Shown here one piece after another: positions 1-5,012 of a DNA stretch of 9,459 nucleotides; the stretch's first letter is position 1; the number at the start of each line of letters is the position of its first letter. The stretch is from Campylobacterales bacterium (GTDB taxonomy: Bacteria; Campylobacterota; Campylobacteria; Campylobacterales; QNZT01). The notes under the pieces were generated by a model. That model did not search any database. It was not told where the DNA came from and saw only the letters and a program-made list of their open reading frames with translations. The DNA lies in the NCBI GenBank assembly GCA_026985685.1, contig JALSQA010000295.1, forward strand, positions 1 through 9,459, written 5' to 3'. The translations under genes and the position numbers were made by a program.

Positions 1-543
1 TAGATGCTCTATGGCCAATGTTCGCTCATCATAGGCTACAAGGCTATTCTCTTCTTTCTTGACCTTATTTCTTATCATTGCATCTAGTGCCATATTATTC
101 ATCACATCATAGAGTGTTGAAACGCGTACTTGGACTACCTCTTTGGAAAAGTCATCCAATTGACACTTTGCCACAGTGGGATTGAATTCTTTTTTGATAT
201 CATCACTATTGGGCAAAATAACGATAGAGCCGTCTACTGCAAGCAAGCGGAAGTTCTTATACTTGTTATATTCTCCATCTTCATAAAACATCTCTACGGA
301 TTTATCTTTCATCTCTATAAAGGCTGTATAGTTGAGTTTTGCTCTGGCTTGTGTGTATGCACTATTTGTCACTGTATACCCTATATCACTATTGAGTGTC
401 ATATCGTTAAGACTGTTCTGTGAAGATTTACTTGATTTTTTGATCATCAAGCTCATCATAATAGCAAATGTCAGTTTGACATCTCTTGTAAAATCACTCT
501 GTTTTATTTTGTGTTTAATCTTGAACTCTACAGTGTTTATCAT
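1..543 (-). CDS. IS4-type DDE transposase, N-terminal part (3' end beyond window)
   Basis: Reading the minus strand from the ATG at 543-541 gives 181 codons without a stop down to base 1, so the gene continues off the left edge. The protein has the layout of IS4-family (DDE_Tnp_1) transposases: an N-terminal segment with FTRDVKLTF (residues 18-26), SAYTQARAKL (61-70), then the first catalytic aspartate in RLLAVDGS (D104), followed by PNSDDIKKEF, and a likely second catalytic aspartate in VSTLYDVMNN (D146). The catalytic glutamate would lie outside the window. The start is uncertain: no in-frame ATG/GTG/TTG exists between this ATG and the upstream stop at 612-610, the ATG has no properly spaced ribosome-binding site, and the open frame extends upstream of it to 609. 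A short overlapping frame with a better start is annotated separately. It belongs to an insertion sequence whose ends cannot be placed here. Family assignment is from recalled motifs, without a search. Confidence 0.85.
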   Translation of the reverse strand, partial: MINTVEFKIKHKIKQSDFTRDVKLTFAIMMSLMIKKSSKSSQNSLNDMTLNSDIGYTVTNSAYTQARAKLNYTAFIEMKDKSVEMFYEDGEYNKYKNFRLLAVDGSIVILPNSDDIKKEFNPTVAKCQLDDFSKEVVQVRVSTLYDVMNNMALDAMIRNKVKKEENSLVAYDERTLAIEHL

Positions 544-584
544 CTCTCTAAAAACTGCTGAAAACTTGCAGTTTTTTTTAACAT
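540..584 (-). CDS. 14-codon leader frame overlapping the IS4-type transposase start
   Basis: On the minus strand an ATG at 584-582, preceded by AGGGG (595-591) at 6 nt spacing, opens a frame of 14 residues (MLKKTASFQQFLER) ending at a TGA that overlaps the downstream ATG as ATGA. The SFQQFLE stretch looks like the start of an IS4-type transposase, so two readings are possible: a one-base frameshift has split the true N-terminus from the rest, or the short frame serves translational coupling or frameshift control of transposase synthesis. An A8 run (minus strand of 572-579) lies near its start. It has no function of its own that I recognise. Confidence 0.4.
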   Translation of the reverse strand: MLKKTASFQQFLER

Positions 585-608
585 AATCAACCCCTAAAAT
601 ATAATCAT

Positions 609-614
609 ATTATA
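609..614 (-). promoter_or_regulatory. Candidate -10 box for the IS4-type transposase
   Basis: The minus strand reads TATAAT at 614-609, within GGATATAATATG, 24 nt before the ATG at 584. No convincing -35 box is seen about 17 nt upstream, which is tolerable in Campylobacterota, where the -10 dominates. The region is so AT-rich that chance is a real alternative. Confidence 0.35.
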
Positions 615-633
615 TCCAAATTAGGGTCTCGAT

Positions 634-750
634 ATGCTTATAAAAGCCCATTATATAGGGCTTTATCGGAGGTTTTCGAGTCCTGTTCTTTTGTTGATTT
701 CTTCTTTTTTTTTAGTGCTTAGCTTAATGGCATTGGAGGGTTCCTTCTAA
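634..750 (+). pseudogene. Short hydrophobic ORF, possibly a 5' gene fragment cut by the ISL3 element
   Basis: An ATG at 634 with AGGG about 7 nt upstream opens a 38-residue frame: a basic start (MLIKAHYIGLYRR), then a hydrophobic run (about residues 18-35, VLLLISSFFLVLSLMALE), then a stop at 748-750. The last four codons (GSF, stop) belong to the left terminal repeat of the ISL3 element, so the frame runs into the insertion. The layout resembles a signal or membrane anchor at the start of a truncated gene. A T9 tract (705-713) lies in the hydrophobic part. To the right of the element, one + frame stays open from 2096 to a TAG at 2192-2194 and could be the other half, but the join cannot be shown. 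It may equally be a chance ORF. No function recognised. Confidence 0.25.
643..664. repeat. Perfect hairpin AAAGCCC / GGGCTTT between the two IS elements
   Basis: AAAGCCC (643-649) and GGGCTTT (658-664) form a perfect 7-bp stem with an 8-nt loop. Read on the minus strand the stem is followed by TTTTAT, so it could weakly terminate or attenuate transcription running from the ISL3 side into the IS4-type transposase. Hairpins of this kind that limit read-through into transposase genes are known for some IS elements. On the + strand it lies inside a short ORF and has no T run after it. Confidence 0.35.
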
Positions 751-764
751 AAAAGTGTGGGTAA
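739..764 (+). repeat. Left terminal inverted repeat of the ISL3 element
   Basis: All 26 bases (starting GGTTCCTTCT, ending GTGTGGGTAA) match the reverse complement of 2069-2094. The match breaks at 765/2068 on the inside and at 738/2095 on the outside. Confidence 0.95.
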
Positions 765-776
765 CCAAAAAACAGC

Positions 777-782
777 TATAAT
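777..782 (+). promoter_or_regulatory. Candidate -10 box of the ISL3 transposase promoter
   Basis: A perfect TATAAT lies just inside the left terminal repeat, 30 nt before the transposase ATG at 813. The corresponding -35 region would fall inside the inverted repeat (around 754-759, AGTGTG), which is not a good consensus. Placement just inside the left end is usual for IS transposase promoters. The ribosome-binding site is weak (GAAAG around 801-805). Confidence 0.5.
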
Positions 783-812
783 CAAAATATAAAATCAACT
801 GAAAGTATAGAC

Positions 813-2060
813 ATGACAAAAGAACTATTCCAAATGGCATTAAATGTAACAGACCCATGGTTCATCAATGATTTGAAATTTGATGCTGAATCTAAAAGAC
901 TAGATATCTATATAGACTTCAAAAAGGGAAGTACCTTTAGTTTTTTTGATGAGAAGGAAGGCAAAGAATTTGTAGGGCTCAAAGCATATGATACACATAA
1001 TAAGACATGGAAACATTTAAACTTTTTCGAGCATGAGTGCTATTTACATGCAAGAGTTCCAAGGGTAAAACTGGAGGGTGGAAGAGTAAAGCGGATTACT
1101 ACACCATGGGAGGGTATAAGTAATGGATTTACACTTCTTTTTGAAGCATTTTTATTACAGCTATGTCAGGCAATGCCAGTAAATAAAGTAGCGACTATTA
1201 CTAAAACAAGTGATGATAAATTATGGAGTATGCTGGAAAAGTACACAGACCAAACAAGAGAGTATGAAGATTTTAAGGAGATAATCTCTATAGGGTTGGA
1301 TGAGACCAGTAGAGCCAAAGGACATGAGTATATTACACTCTTTGTAGACCTGCTGGAAAGAAGAACTATCTTTATCTCGGGAGGTAAGGACAATACCACT
1401 GTACAACGCTTTGCAGAGGACTTTGAATCACATAATGGTAATGTGAGAGAGATAGAGAATGTAAGTTGTGATATGTCTCCTGCATTCATAAAAGGGGTGA
1501 AAGAGTATTTGCCAAAAGCTCAGATAACCTTTGATAAGTTTCATATCTTGAAAATCATAAATGAAGCTGTTGATAAAGTGAGGAAACAAGAAGTATCAAC
1601 CAATAAGCTACTTACAGGTACTAGATATATCTGGCTTAAAAATTACAATAATCTCACAGTAAAACAAAAAGAGACACTGGTTTCACTTACTATGCCAAAC
1701 ATGAATCTCAAAACAATGAGAGCCTACAATATAAGGCAAGCATTTCAAGAGATTTATCAGGCTTCCTCACTAGAAGAATTTACCACATACTTAAGAAAAT
1801 GGTACTATTGGGCTACACACTCAAGACTAGAACCAATTATCAAGGCAGCCAAAACTATAAAGAGACATTGGGATGGTATTGTAAGGTGGTATGAAAGTAA
1901 AATCAACAATGGAATCCTGGAAGGACTAAATTCTGTTATTCAGGCTGCAAAGTCTAAAGCAAGAGGATATAGGACATTTAAGAATTATAAGATTATTGTC
2001 TATTTGCTCACTGGAAAGTTGGATTTCTCTCTTGTTAATCATAGATTTAAGGAAGTTTAG
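813..2060 (+). CDS. ISL3-family transposase
   Basis: The 415-residue protein should catalyse cut-and-paste movement of its element by a DDE mechanism. The ISL3 core is clear: IGLDETSRAKGHEY with the first catalytic aspartate (D163), SCDMSPAF with the second (D220), ITFDKFHILK (D241 region) with VDKVRK after it, and NNGILEGLNS near the C-terminus with the catalytic glutamate (E370), followed by AKSKARGYRTFKNY. Length is normal for the family. The N-terminal DNA-binding part keeps the flanking conserved pieces (TWKHLNFFEHECYLHARVPRV, residues about 65-85; TPW at 97-99), but the four cysteines of the usual ISL3 zinc finger are absent, replaced by FFDEKEG and KLEGG. Some family members seem to lack them naturally. 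The stop lies 8 nt before the right terminal repeat. The gene looks intact and potentially active. Confidence 0.93.
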   Translation: MTKELFQMALNVTDPWFINDLKFDAESKRLDIYIDFKKGSTFSFFDEKEGKEFVGLKAYDTHNKTWKHLNFFEHECYLHARVPRVKLEGGRVKRITTPWEGISNGFTLLFEAFLLQLCQAMPVNKVATITKTSDDKLWSMLEKYTDQTREYEDFKEIISIGLDETSRAKGHEYITLFVDLLERRTIFISGGKDNTTVQRFAEDFESHNGNVREIENVSCDMSPAFIKGVKEYLPKAQITFDKFHILKIINEAVDKVRKQEVSTNKLLTGTRYIWLKNYNNLTVKQKETLVSLTMPNMNLKTMRAYNIRQAFQEIYQASSLEEFTTYLRKWYYWATHSRLEPIIKAAKTIKRHWDGIVRWYESKINNGILEGLNSVIQAAKSKARGYRTFKNYKIIVYLLTGKLDFSLVNHRFKEV

Positions 2061-2068
2061 GTCATGAT

Positions 2069-2094
2069 TTACCCACACTTTTTTAGAAGGAACC
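2069..2094 (-). repeat. Right terminal inverted repeat of the ISL3 element
   Basis: Its reverse complement is identical over 26 bases to the left repeat at 739-764. It begins 8 nt after the transposase stop codon. Confidence 0.95.
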
Positions 2095-2239
2095 AAAAAC
2101 AAGCTATGTCAGATACAAAATAACACCTTTCTTCCCATACAACTCCATTAAGTTAAAGATTTTATACTCGGAAATGGTAACTTTCTTAACTTAGATGGCA
2201 GTAACCCTTATATTAAATACTAACATATATGGTTTCTAA

Positions 2240-2268
2240 TTTAACTAAAAAACTTCAAGCATTACAAT
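2240..2268 (+). promoter_or_regulatory. Candidate promoter of the DUF11/outer-membrane protein operon
   Basis: TTTAAC (2240-2245) and TACAAT (2263-2268) are separated by exactly 17 bp. The -10 matches consensus at five of six positions; the -35 is poor. A start near 2275 would give a leader of about 70 nt. Other AT-rich -10-like strings lie nearby, so this is the best candidate and not a firm call. Confidence 0.35.
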
Positions 2269-2299
2269 AAAAATTAAACTCGCCGATATACAAATATTA

Positions 2300-2337
2300 G
2301 ATAAAAGATTTTTTTTATCAAAATGAACTATAAAGGA
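2300..2337 (+). promoter_or_regulatory. Leader hairpin and ribosome-binding site of the first DUF11 gene
   Basis: GATAAAA (2300-2306) pairs perfectly with TTTTATC (2313-2319) around a 6-nt loop, 13 nt upstream of AAGGA (2333-2337), which is spaced 7 nt from the ATG at 2345. The ribosome-binding site supports the start. The stem has one GC pair and may only protect the 5' end of the transcript. Confidence 0.45.
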
Positions 2338-2344
2338 TAACTCA

Positions 2345-3439
2345 ATGAAGTTTACAAAATTAAAACGTACAATAGCTTTTGTACTTTTTAGCGGCTTTTG
2401 CTCTTCTCTAATGGCTTCTGGAACTGTAGCAGGTACAGATGTAACCAATACTGCAACACTATCATTTGGAGATAATGCTGATACTTTAGAACAAGTACAA
2501 TCAAATAGTGAAACATTTAAAGTGGATAAAAAGGTAGATATATCTGTAACAACTATAGATGTAACACCTATTGCCACCAAACCCAACGCAACTGGTGTTG
2601 TACTAACATACAAAGTAACTAACACAGGAAATAGTGTTCAAGATTTTGCATTAAATGCTTTAACTACTTCTACTAAAGCTTTTAATGATACTGTAACAGA
2701 TACTTTCGACGCTACAAATGTTAAAGTTTATGTTGATGATGGTGATGGACAATTTGATCCTGCTAAAGATACACAAGAATATATAGATGAATTGGGTATT
2801 GATGAATCAAAATTTGTCTTTATCGTTTCAGATATTCCAGCAAACTTACAAAATGGTGCTGCATCTGTCTATGATTTACAGGCACAAGTTGCCCAAGGAG
2901 GAAGTCAAGGTGTACTTGGAGATATAATAGCCCAAGACAGTAGCAATGAAGCAGATAATAAATTAACAGTACAAATTGTATTTGCAGATAGTGCAGGTAG
3001 TGCAGATAGTGAACATGATGGTAAATTTAGTAGTGTAGATGCTTACAAAATTGTTATCGCAAATATGACAATAACAAAAACTTCTGTGGTTGTCGAAGAC
3101 CCTGTAAATAATACAACCAATCCAAAAAGGATTCCTGGTGCAAAAGTACGTTATTGTTTTACAGTTGAAAACAGTGGTAATGCTGATGCAGCAGTTGCAA
3201 AAATTGGTGATACCGCTGATACAAGTATCTATGATATTACAAATATGACTAACAATGATATTCGTATATATAATGGTGCAGATGCATTTGACTGTAGTAA
3301 TGTAACTGGATTAACAACACAAGCCAATCCGGATAATAGTGGTTCTGTTGATACAAATAATGGAAAGATTGTAATTGATTTAGGTGGAGTTCCTGCAGGA
3401 AAGAAAAAAAGTGCATATTATGAAGTAATCCTTCGATAA
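2345..3439 (+). CDS. Exported DUF11-type surface protein, acidic, calcium-loop-bearing (subunit 1)
   Basis: The 364-residue protein starts with a signal peptide (KLKR, hydrophobic core, likely cleavage after LMA, residue 24). The mature part opens with GTVAGTDVTNTATLSF (26-41) and VQSN, a start typical of DUF11/conserved-repeat-domain proteins. A first beta-sandwich follows (about 64-240) with LTYKVTNTGNSVQDF (87-101) and an Asp/Gly loop DDGDGQFDPAKD (131-142) that resembles calcium-binding loops. A second DUF11-like domain (about 241-364) has KRIPGAKVRYCFTVENSGNAD and ends in SAYYEVILR. Cys271 and Cys317 could form a disulfide. Acidic residues outnumber Lys/Arg about two to one, unlike the following gene products. 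It is the first gene of the operon and is followed by a hairpin, so it may be the most abundant product. Location: periplasm or cell surface. A role as structural subunit or adhesin is inference. Confidence 0.8.
   Translation: MKFTKLKRTIAFVLFSGFCSSLMASGTVAGTDVTNTATLSFGDNADTLEQVQSNSETFKVDKKVDISVTTIDVTPIATKPNATGVVLTYKVTNTGNSVQDFALNALTTSTKAFNDTVTDTFDATNVKVYVDDGDGQFDPAKDTQEYIDELGIDESKFVFIVSDIPANLQNGAASVYDLQAQVAQGGSQGVLGDIIAQDSSNEADNKLTVQIVFADSAGSADSEHDGKFSSVDAYKIVIANMTITKTSVVVEDPVNNTTNPKRIPGAKVRYCFTVENSGNADAAVAKIGDTADTSIYDITNMTNNDIRIYNGADAFDCSNVTGLTTQANPDNSGSVDTNNGKIVIDLGGVPAGKKKSAYYEVILR
2984..3010 (+). repeat. Three tandem 9-bp units coding Ala-(Asp/Gly)-Ser
   Basis: GCAGATAGT, GCAGGTAGT and GCAGATAGT stand head to tail in frame and encode ADSAGSADS (residues 214-222) in a likely surface loop of the first DUF11 protein. 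The unit is a multiple of three, so copy-number change would alter loop length without breaking the frame. Confidence 0.7.
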
Positions 3440-3442
3440 TTT

Positions 3443-3464
3443 TAGTATGCCTATTGGCATACTA
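3443..3464 (+). terminator. Perfect 9-bp hairpin after the first DUF11 gene (partial terminator or processing site)
   Basis: TAGTATGCC (3443-3451) and GGCATACTA (3456-3464) pair perfectly around the tetraloop TATT, starting 4 nt after the stop codon's last base. Only TTT-GC follows, so the T tract is weak. This suggests leaky termination or a stability element protecting the upstream message, either of which would make the first gene more abundant than the three downstream genes. Confidence 0.55.
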
Positions 3465-3488
3465 TTTGCTTAAAACTTATGTAAATTT

Positions 3489-3502
3489 AGGAGATGAATT
3501 TG
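3489..3502 (+). promoter_or_regulatory. Ribosome-binding site that favours a TTG start for the second DUF11 gene
   Basis: AGGAG (3489-3493) touches the ATG at 3494 with no spacer, which is too close for efficient initiation there. The in-frame TTG at 3500-3502 is 6 nt downstream of AGGAG, the ideal distance, and would give a signal peptide starting MHKLLFILFF. The two choices differ by two residues only. Confidence 0.55.
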
Positions 3503-4456
3503 CATAAGTTATTATTTATTTTATTTTTTATTCATATCTCTATATATGCTAAAGGTACCACTGCTGGTACGCTCATCCAAAATGTTGCTACCCTTGACTT
3601 TGAGCTTGATGATAAAAAATCACATGTCCAAAGCAATATTGTTAGTGATGTAGTTGCACAACTTTTAGATTTAAGCCTTGATTCTATTTCTCTCTCTCCT
3701 TTACAAATTACAAATAAAAATAATGTACCTATTTTAAAATTTAAACTAACTAATACTGGAAATGGTAATGATAAGTTTAAAATTGAATTTAGAACAACAC
3801 AAAAATCTGATTTCAATATGGAAAATATACAAATAGCTATAGATAAAAATTATAATCAAAAATATGACCAAAATGATCAGATTTCTGATCAGATTTTACT
3901 AAAAGAAGATGAAGAGATTGTCATATTTGTTATAGCTAATTTTTCTGATATTCCAAAAAATATAAACCATTCTTTACAAAGTATTATAGAATTAAAAGCT
4001 TCTTCACTTATTGGTGGTTCTGGTATCAGAGGGAAAATATATCCTAAAAAAGGGGTAGGAGGTGTTGATGCCATCGATGGAGATCAAGGTGCTATAGACA
4101 CAGCAAAAGGTATCTGGGAATATATCAATAAACAGCAATTAATAATAACGCAAACAGCAACAATAGAAGATCCATATGGTACTCACGAACCTATAAAAGA
4201 TGCCATTATTAATTATGATATTAAAATTCATTCAATTGCAAATAAAAAAATACATAACATACACTTTAAAAATCCTATTCCCAAACATACTACTTATGTA
4301 AAATGCTCTATATTTTATGAAAACAGACCTCTTTCAGATAGTTCAGATGAAGATTTTGGAGAATTTAATACTAAAGATAATTTAATAAAAGTCGATATAA
4401 ATCATATACATCCAAATCAAACAAAACATATAAACTTTAAAGTAAAAATAAAATAA
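3494..4456 (+). CDS. Exported DUF11-type surface protein, paralogue of subunit 1 (subunit 2)
   Basis: The 320-residue protein has a signal peptide (hydrophobic LLFILFFIHISIYA, cleavage after residue 19). The mature start GTTAGTLIQNVATLDF (21-36) and VQSN match the first DUF11 protein, and the same order of parts follows: DLSLDSISLSPL, LKFKLTNTGNGNDKF (81-95), a loop at 117-129 (DKNYNQKYDQNDQ) aligned with the calcium-like loop of subunit 1 but with most acidic positions lost, a linker rich in Gly (173-199), and a C-terminal DUF11 domain (about 215-320) with IITQTATIEDP, NPIPKHTTYV and NFKVKIK. It is richer in Lys and Asn than subunit 1 and has one mature cysteine (C271). It lies 54 nt after subunit 1, beyond a hairpin, and 10 nt before the next gene. 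Probably a minor or adaptor subunit; that role is inference. The start may be TTG 3500. Confidence 0.75.
   Translation: MNLHKLLFILFFIHISIYAKGTTAGTLIQNVATLDFELDDKKSHVQSNIVSDVVAQLLDLSLDSISLSPLQITNKNNVPILKFKLTNTGNGNDKFKIEFRTTQKSDFNMENIQIAIDKNYNQKYDQNDQISDQILLKEDEEIVIFVIANFSDIPKNINHSLQSIIELKASSLIGGSGIRGKIYPKKGVGGVDAIDGDQGAIDTAKGIWEYINKQQLIITQTATIEDPYGTHEPIKDAIINYDIKIHSIANKKIHNIHFKNPIPKHTTYVKCSIFYENRPLSDSSDEDFGEFNTKDNLIKVDINHIHPNQTKHINFKVKIK
3874..3897 (+). repeat. 12-bp tandem duplication within the second DUF11 gene
   Basis: TGATCAGATTTC (3874-3885) is followed directly by TGATCAGATTTT (3886-3897), one base different. It encodes DQIS-DQIL just after the loop aligned with the calcium-like loop of subunit 1, so it looks like an in-frame four-residue duplication. 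Confidence 0.7.
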
Positions 4457-4466
4457 AGGAAAGACC

Positions 4467-4952
4467 ATGAATAAAAAAACTACTGTCTTATTTTCAATTG
4501 CTACGCTCTTTGCTACATCTATATATGCACTAAGTGGAAAAGTTTCACTTACTTCACATTCGTACAAAGAGATCGTTGTTAAAGACAAATCTGGACATCA
4601 GCAACATAAATTGATAGATACAAAAAAAGTTTTACCAGGTGATATAGTTGTATATCATAATGTTATTGACAATGGTACAAATAAATCCATCAAACATATG
4701 GTAATAAATAACCCTATACCTAAAGAGATGGCTTATATTTCTCAAAGTGCAAAATGTAAAACACCATGTAAAATACTTTTTTCTGCTGATAATGGTAAAC
4801 ATTTTAATACACCTGAAAATCTTACAATTCTCACAAATGGTGTTTCACATATTGCTAAACCAAGTGAATATACTAATGTACGCTGGATATTAAATAAACC
4901 TTTAGCAAAACATCAAAAAACTTTAGTAAATTACAAAGCAAAATTACGTTAA
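4467..4952 (+). CDS. Small exported single-domain DUF11 protein (subunit 3)
   Basis: The 161-residue protein consists of a signal peptide (cleavage after IYA, residue 21) and one DUF11 domain. The domain has the family's landmarks: LPGDIVVYHNVIDNG (56-70), NPIPKEMAYISQSA (82-95), ILFSADNGKHF (103-113), PSEYTNVRWILNKPLAKHQ (132-150) and the closing strand LVNYKAKLR. A CKTPC motif (Cys97, Cys101) sits in the loop between the PIP strand and the next one and could form a local disulfide or bind a metal. It lacks the GTxAGT start of its neighbours and is clearly basic (about 22 Lys/Arg against 9 Asp/Glu). AAGGA (4456-4460), overlapping the upstream stop, is 6 nt from the ATG, so it is probably translated together with subunit 2. 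Periplasmic or surface; a capping or linker role between subunits and barrel is inference. Confidence 0.75.
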   Translation: MNKKTTVLFSIATLFATSIYALSGKVSLTSHSYKEIVVKDKSGHQQHKLIDTKKVLPGDIVVYHNVIDNGTNKSIKHMVINNPIPKEMAYISQSAKCKTPCKILFSADNGKHFNTPENLTILTNGVSHIAKPSEYTNVRWILNKPLAKHQKTLVNYKAKLR

Positions 4953-4962
4953 CTATTATAAG

Positions 4963-5012
4963 AACAGTGTTAAAAAATTTATGCATATAAAAATAATTTT
5001 TGCAACACTGTT
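4963..5012 (+). promoter_or_regulatory. Hairpin enclosing the start codon of the outer-membrane protein gene
   Basis: AACAGTGTT (4963-4971) is the exact reverse complement of AACACTGTT (5004-5012). Inside, AAAAATT (4973-4979) pairs with AATTTTT (4995-5001) after a small bulge, leaving a 15-nt loop (4980-4994) that contains the ATG at 4981-4983. No Shine-Dalgarno sequence precedes this ATG. The fold would hide the upstream region and could hold down translation of the large barrel protein relative to the subunits, or allow switching. The right arm lies in the signal-peptide codons, so chance pairing must be considered. Confidence 0.45.

Larger units (their letters stand above)
739..2094 (+). 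mobile_element. Complete ISL3-family insertion sequence (1356 bp)
   Basis: The element is bounded by perfect 26-bp inverted repeats and holds one transposase gene that fills most of its length, the usual ISL3 plan. The ends begin GGTTCCTTCTAAAAAAGTGT. The transposase has no internal stop or frameshift. ISL3 elements normally make 8-bp target duplications, but the flanks CATTGGAG (731-738) and AAAAACAA (2095-2102) do not match. That points to recombination between copies, an adjacent deletion, or decay of one flank after insertion. Element type comes from the transposase; I cannot name the specific IS. Confidence 0.85.
2095..2344. other. Intergenic region between the ISL3 element and the surface-protein operon
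   Basis: No convincing gene lies here. One + frame is open from 2096 to the TAG at 2192-2194 without a start codon of its own at the left; it may be debris of a gene interrupted by the ISL3 element. An imperfect inverted repeat (CCATTAAGTTAAAG at 2145-2158 against CTTTCTTAACTTAGATGG at 2181-2198, core TAAGTTAA/TTAACTTA) could form a long-stem hairpin with a 22-nt loop. The right half probably holds the promoter and leader of the next gene. Confidence 0.5.

Noticed and set aside
130..586. Two + strand ORFs (97 and 84 codons) at the left edge
   Set aside because: They lie opposite the open IS4-type transposase frame, which shows clear family motifs on the minus strand. They have no recognisable features of their own beyond hydrophobic runs from antisense coding.
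670..684. AGG-TTTTCGAGT-CCT resembles a tRNA T arm
   Set aside because: The loop would be 9 nt instead of 7, and no acceptor stem, anticodon arm or CCA end can be built around it. At best a decayed tRNA end; more likely chance.
731..2102. Search for an 8-bp target duplication at the ISL3 ends, also allowing a shifted boundary
   Set aside because: CATTGGAG and AAAAACAA differ at most positions and moving the boundary by a few bases does not produce a match, so no duplication is annotated.
2196..2211. TGGCAG-containing string that looks like a sigma-54 promoter -24 element
   Set aside because: The matching TTGC -12 element is not at the required distance (CTTAT instead).
2245..2625. 126-codon minus-strand ORF over the start of the first DUF11 gene
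   Set aside because: It is antisense to a well-supported signal peptide and DUF11 start and has no plausible ribosome-binding site or family motif.
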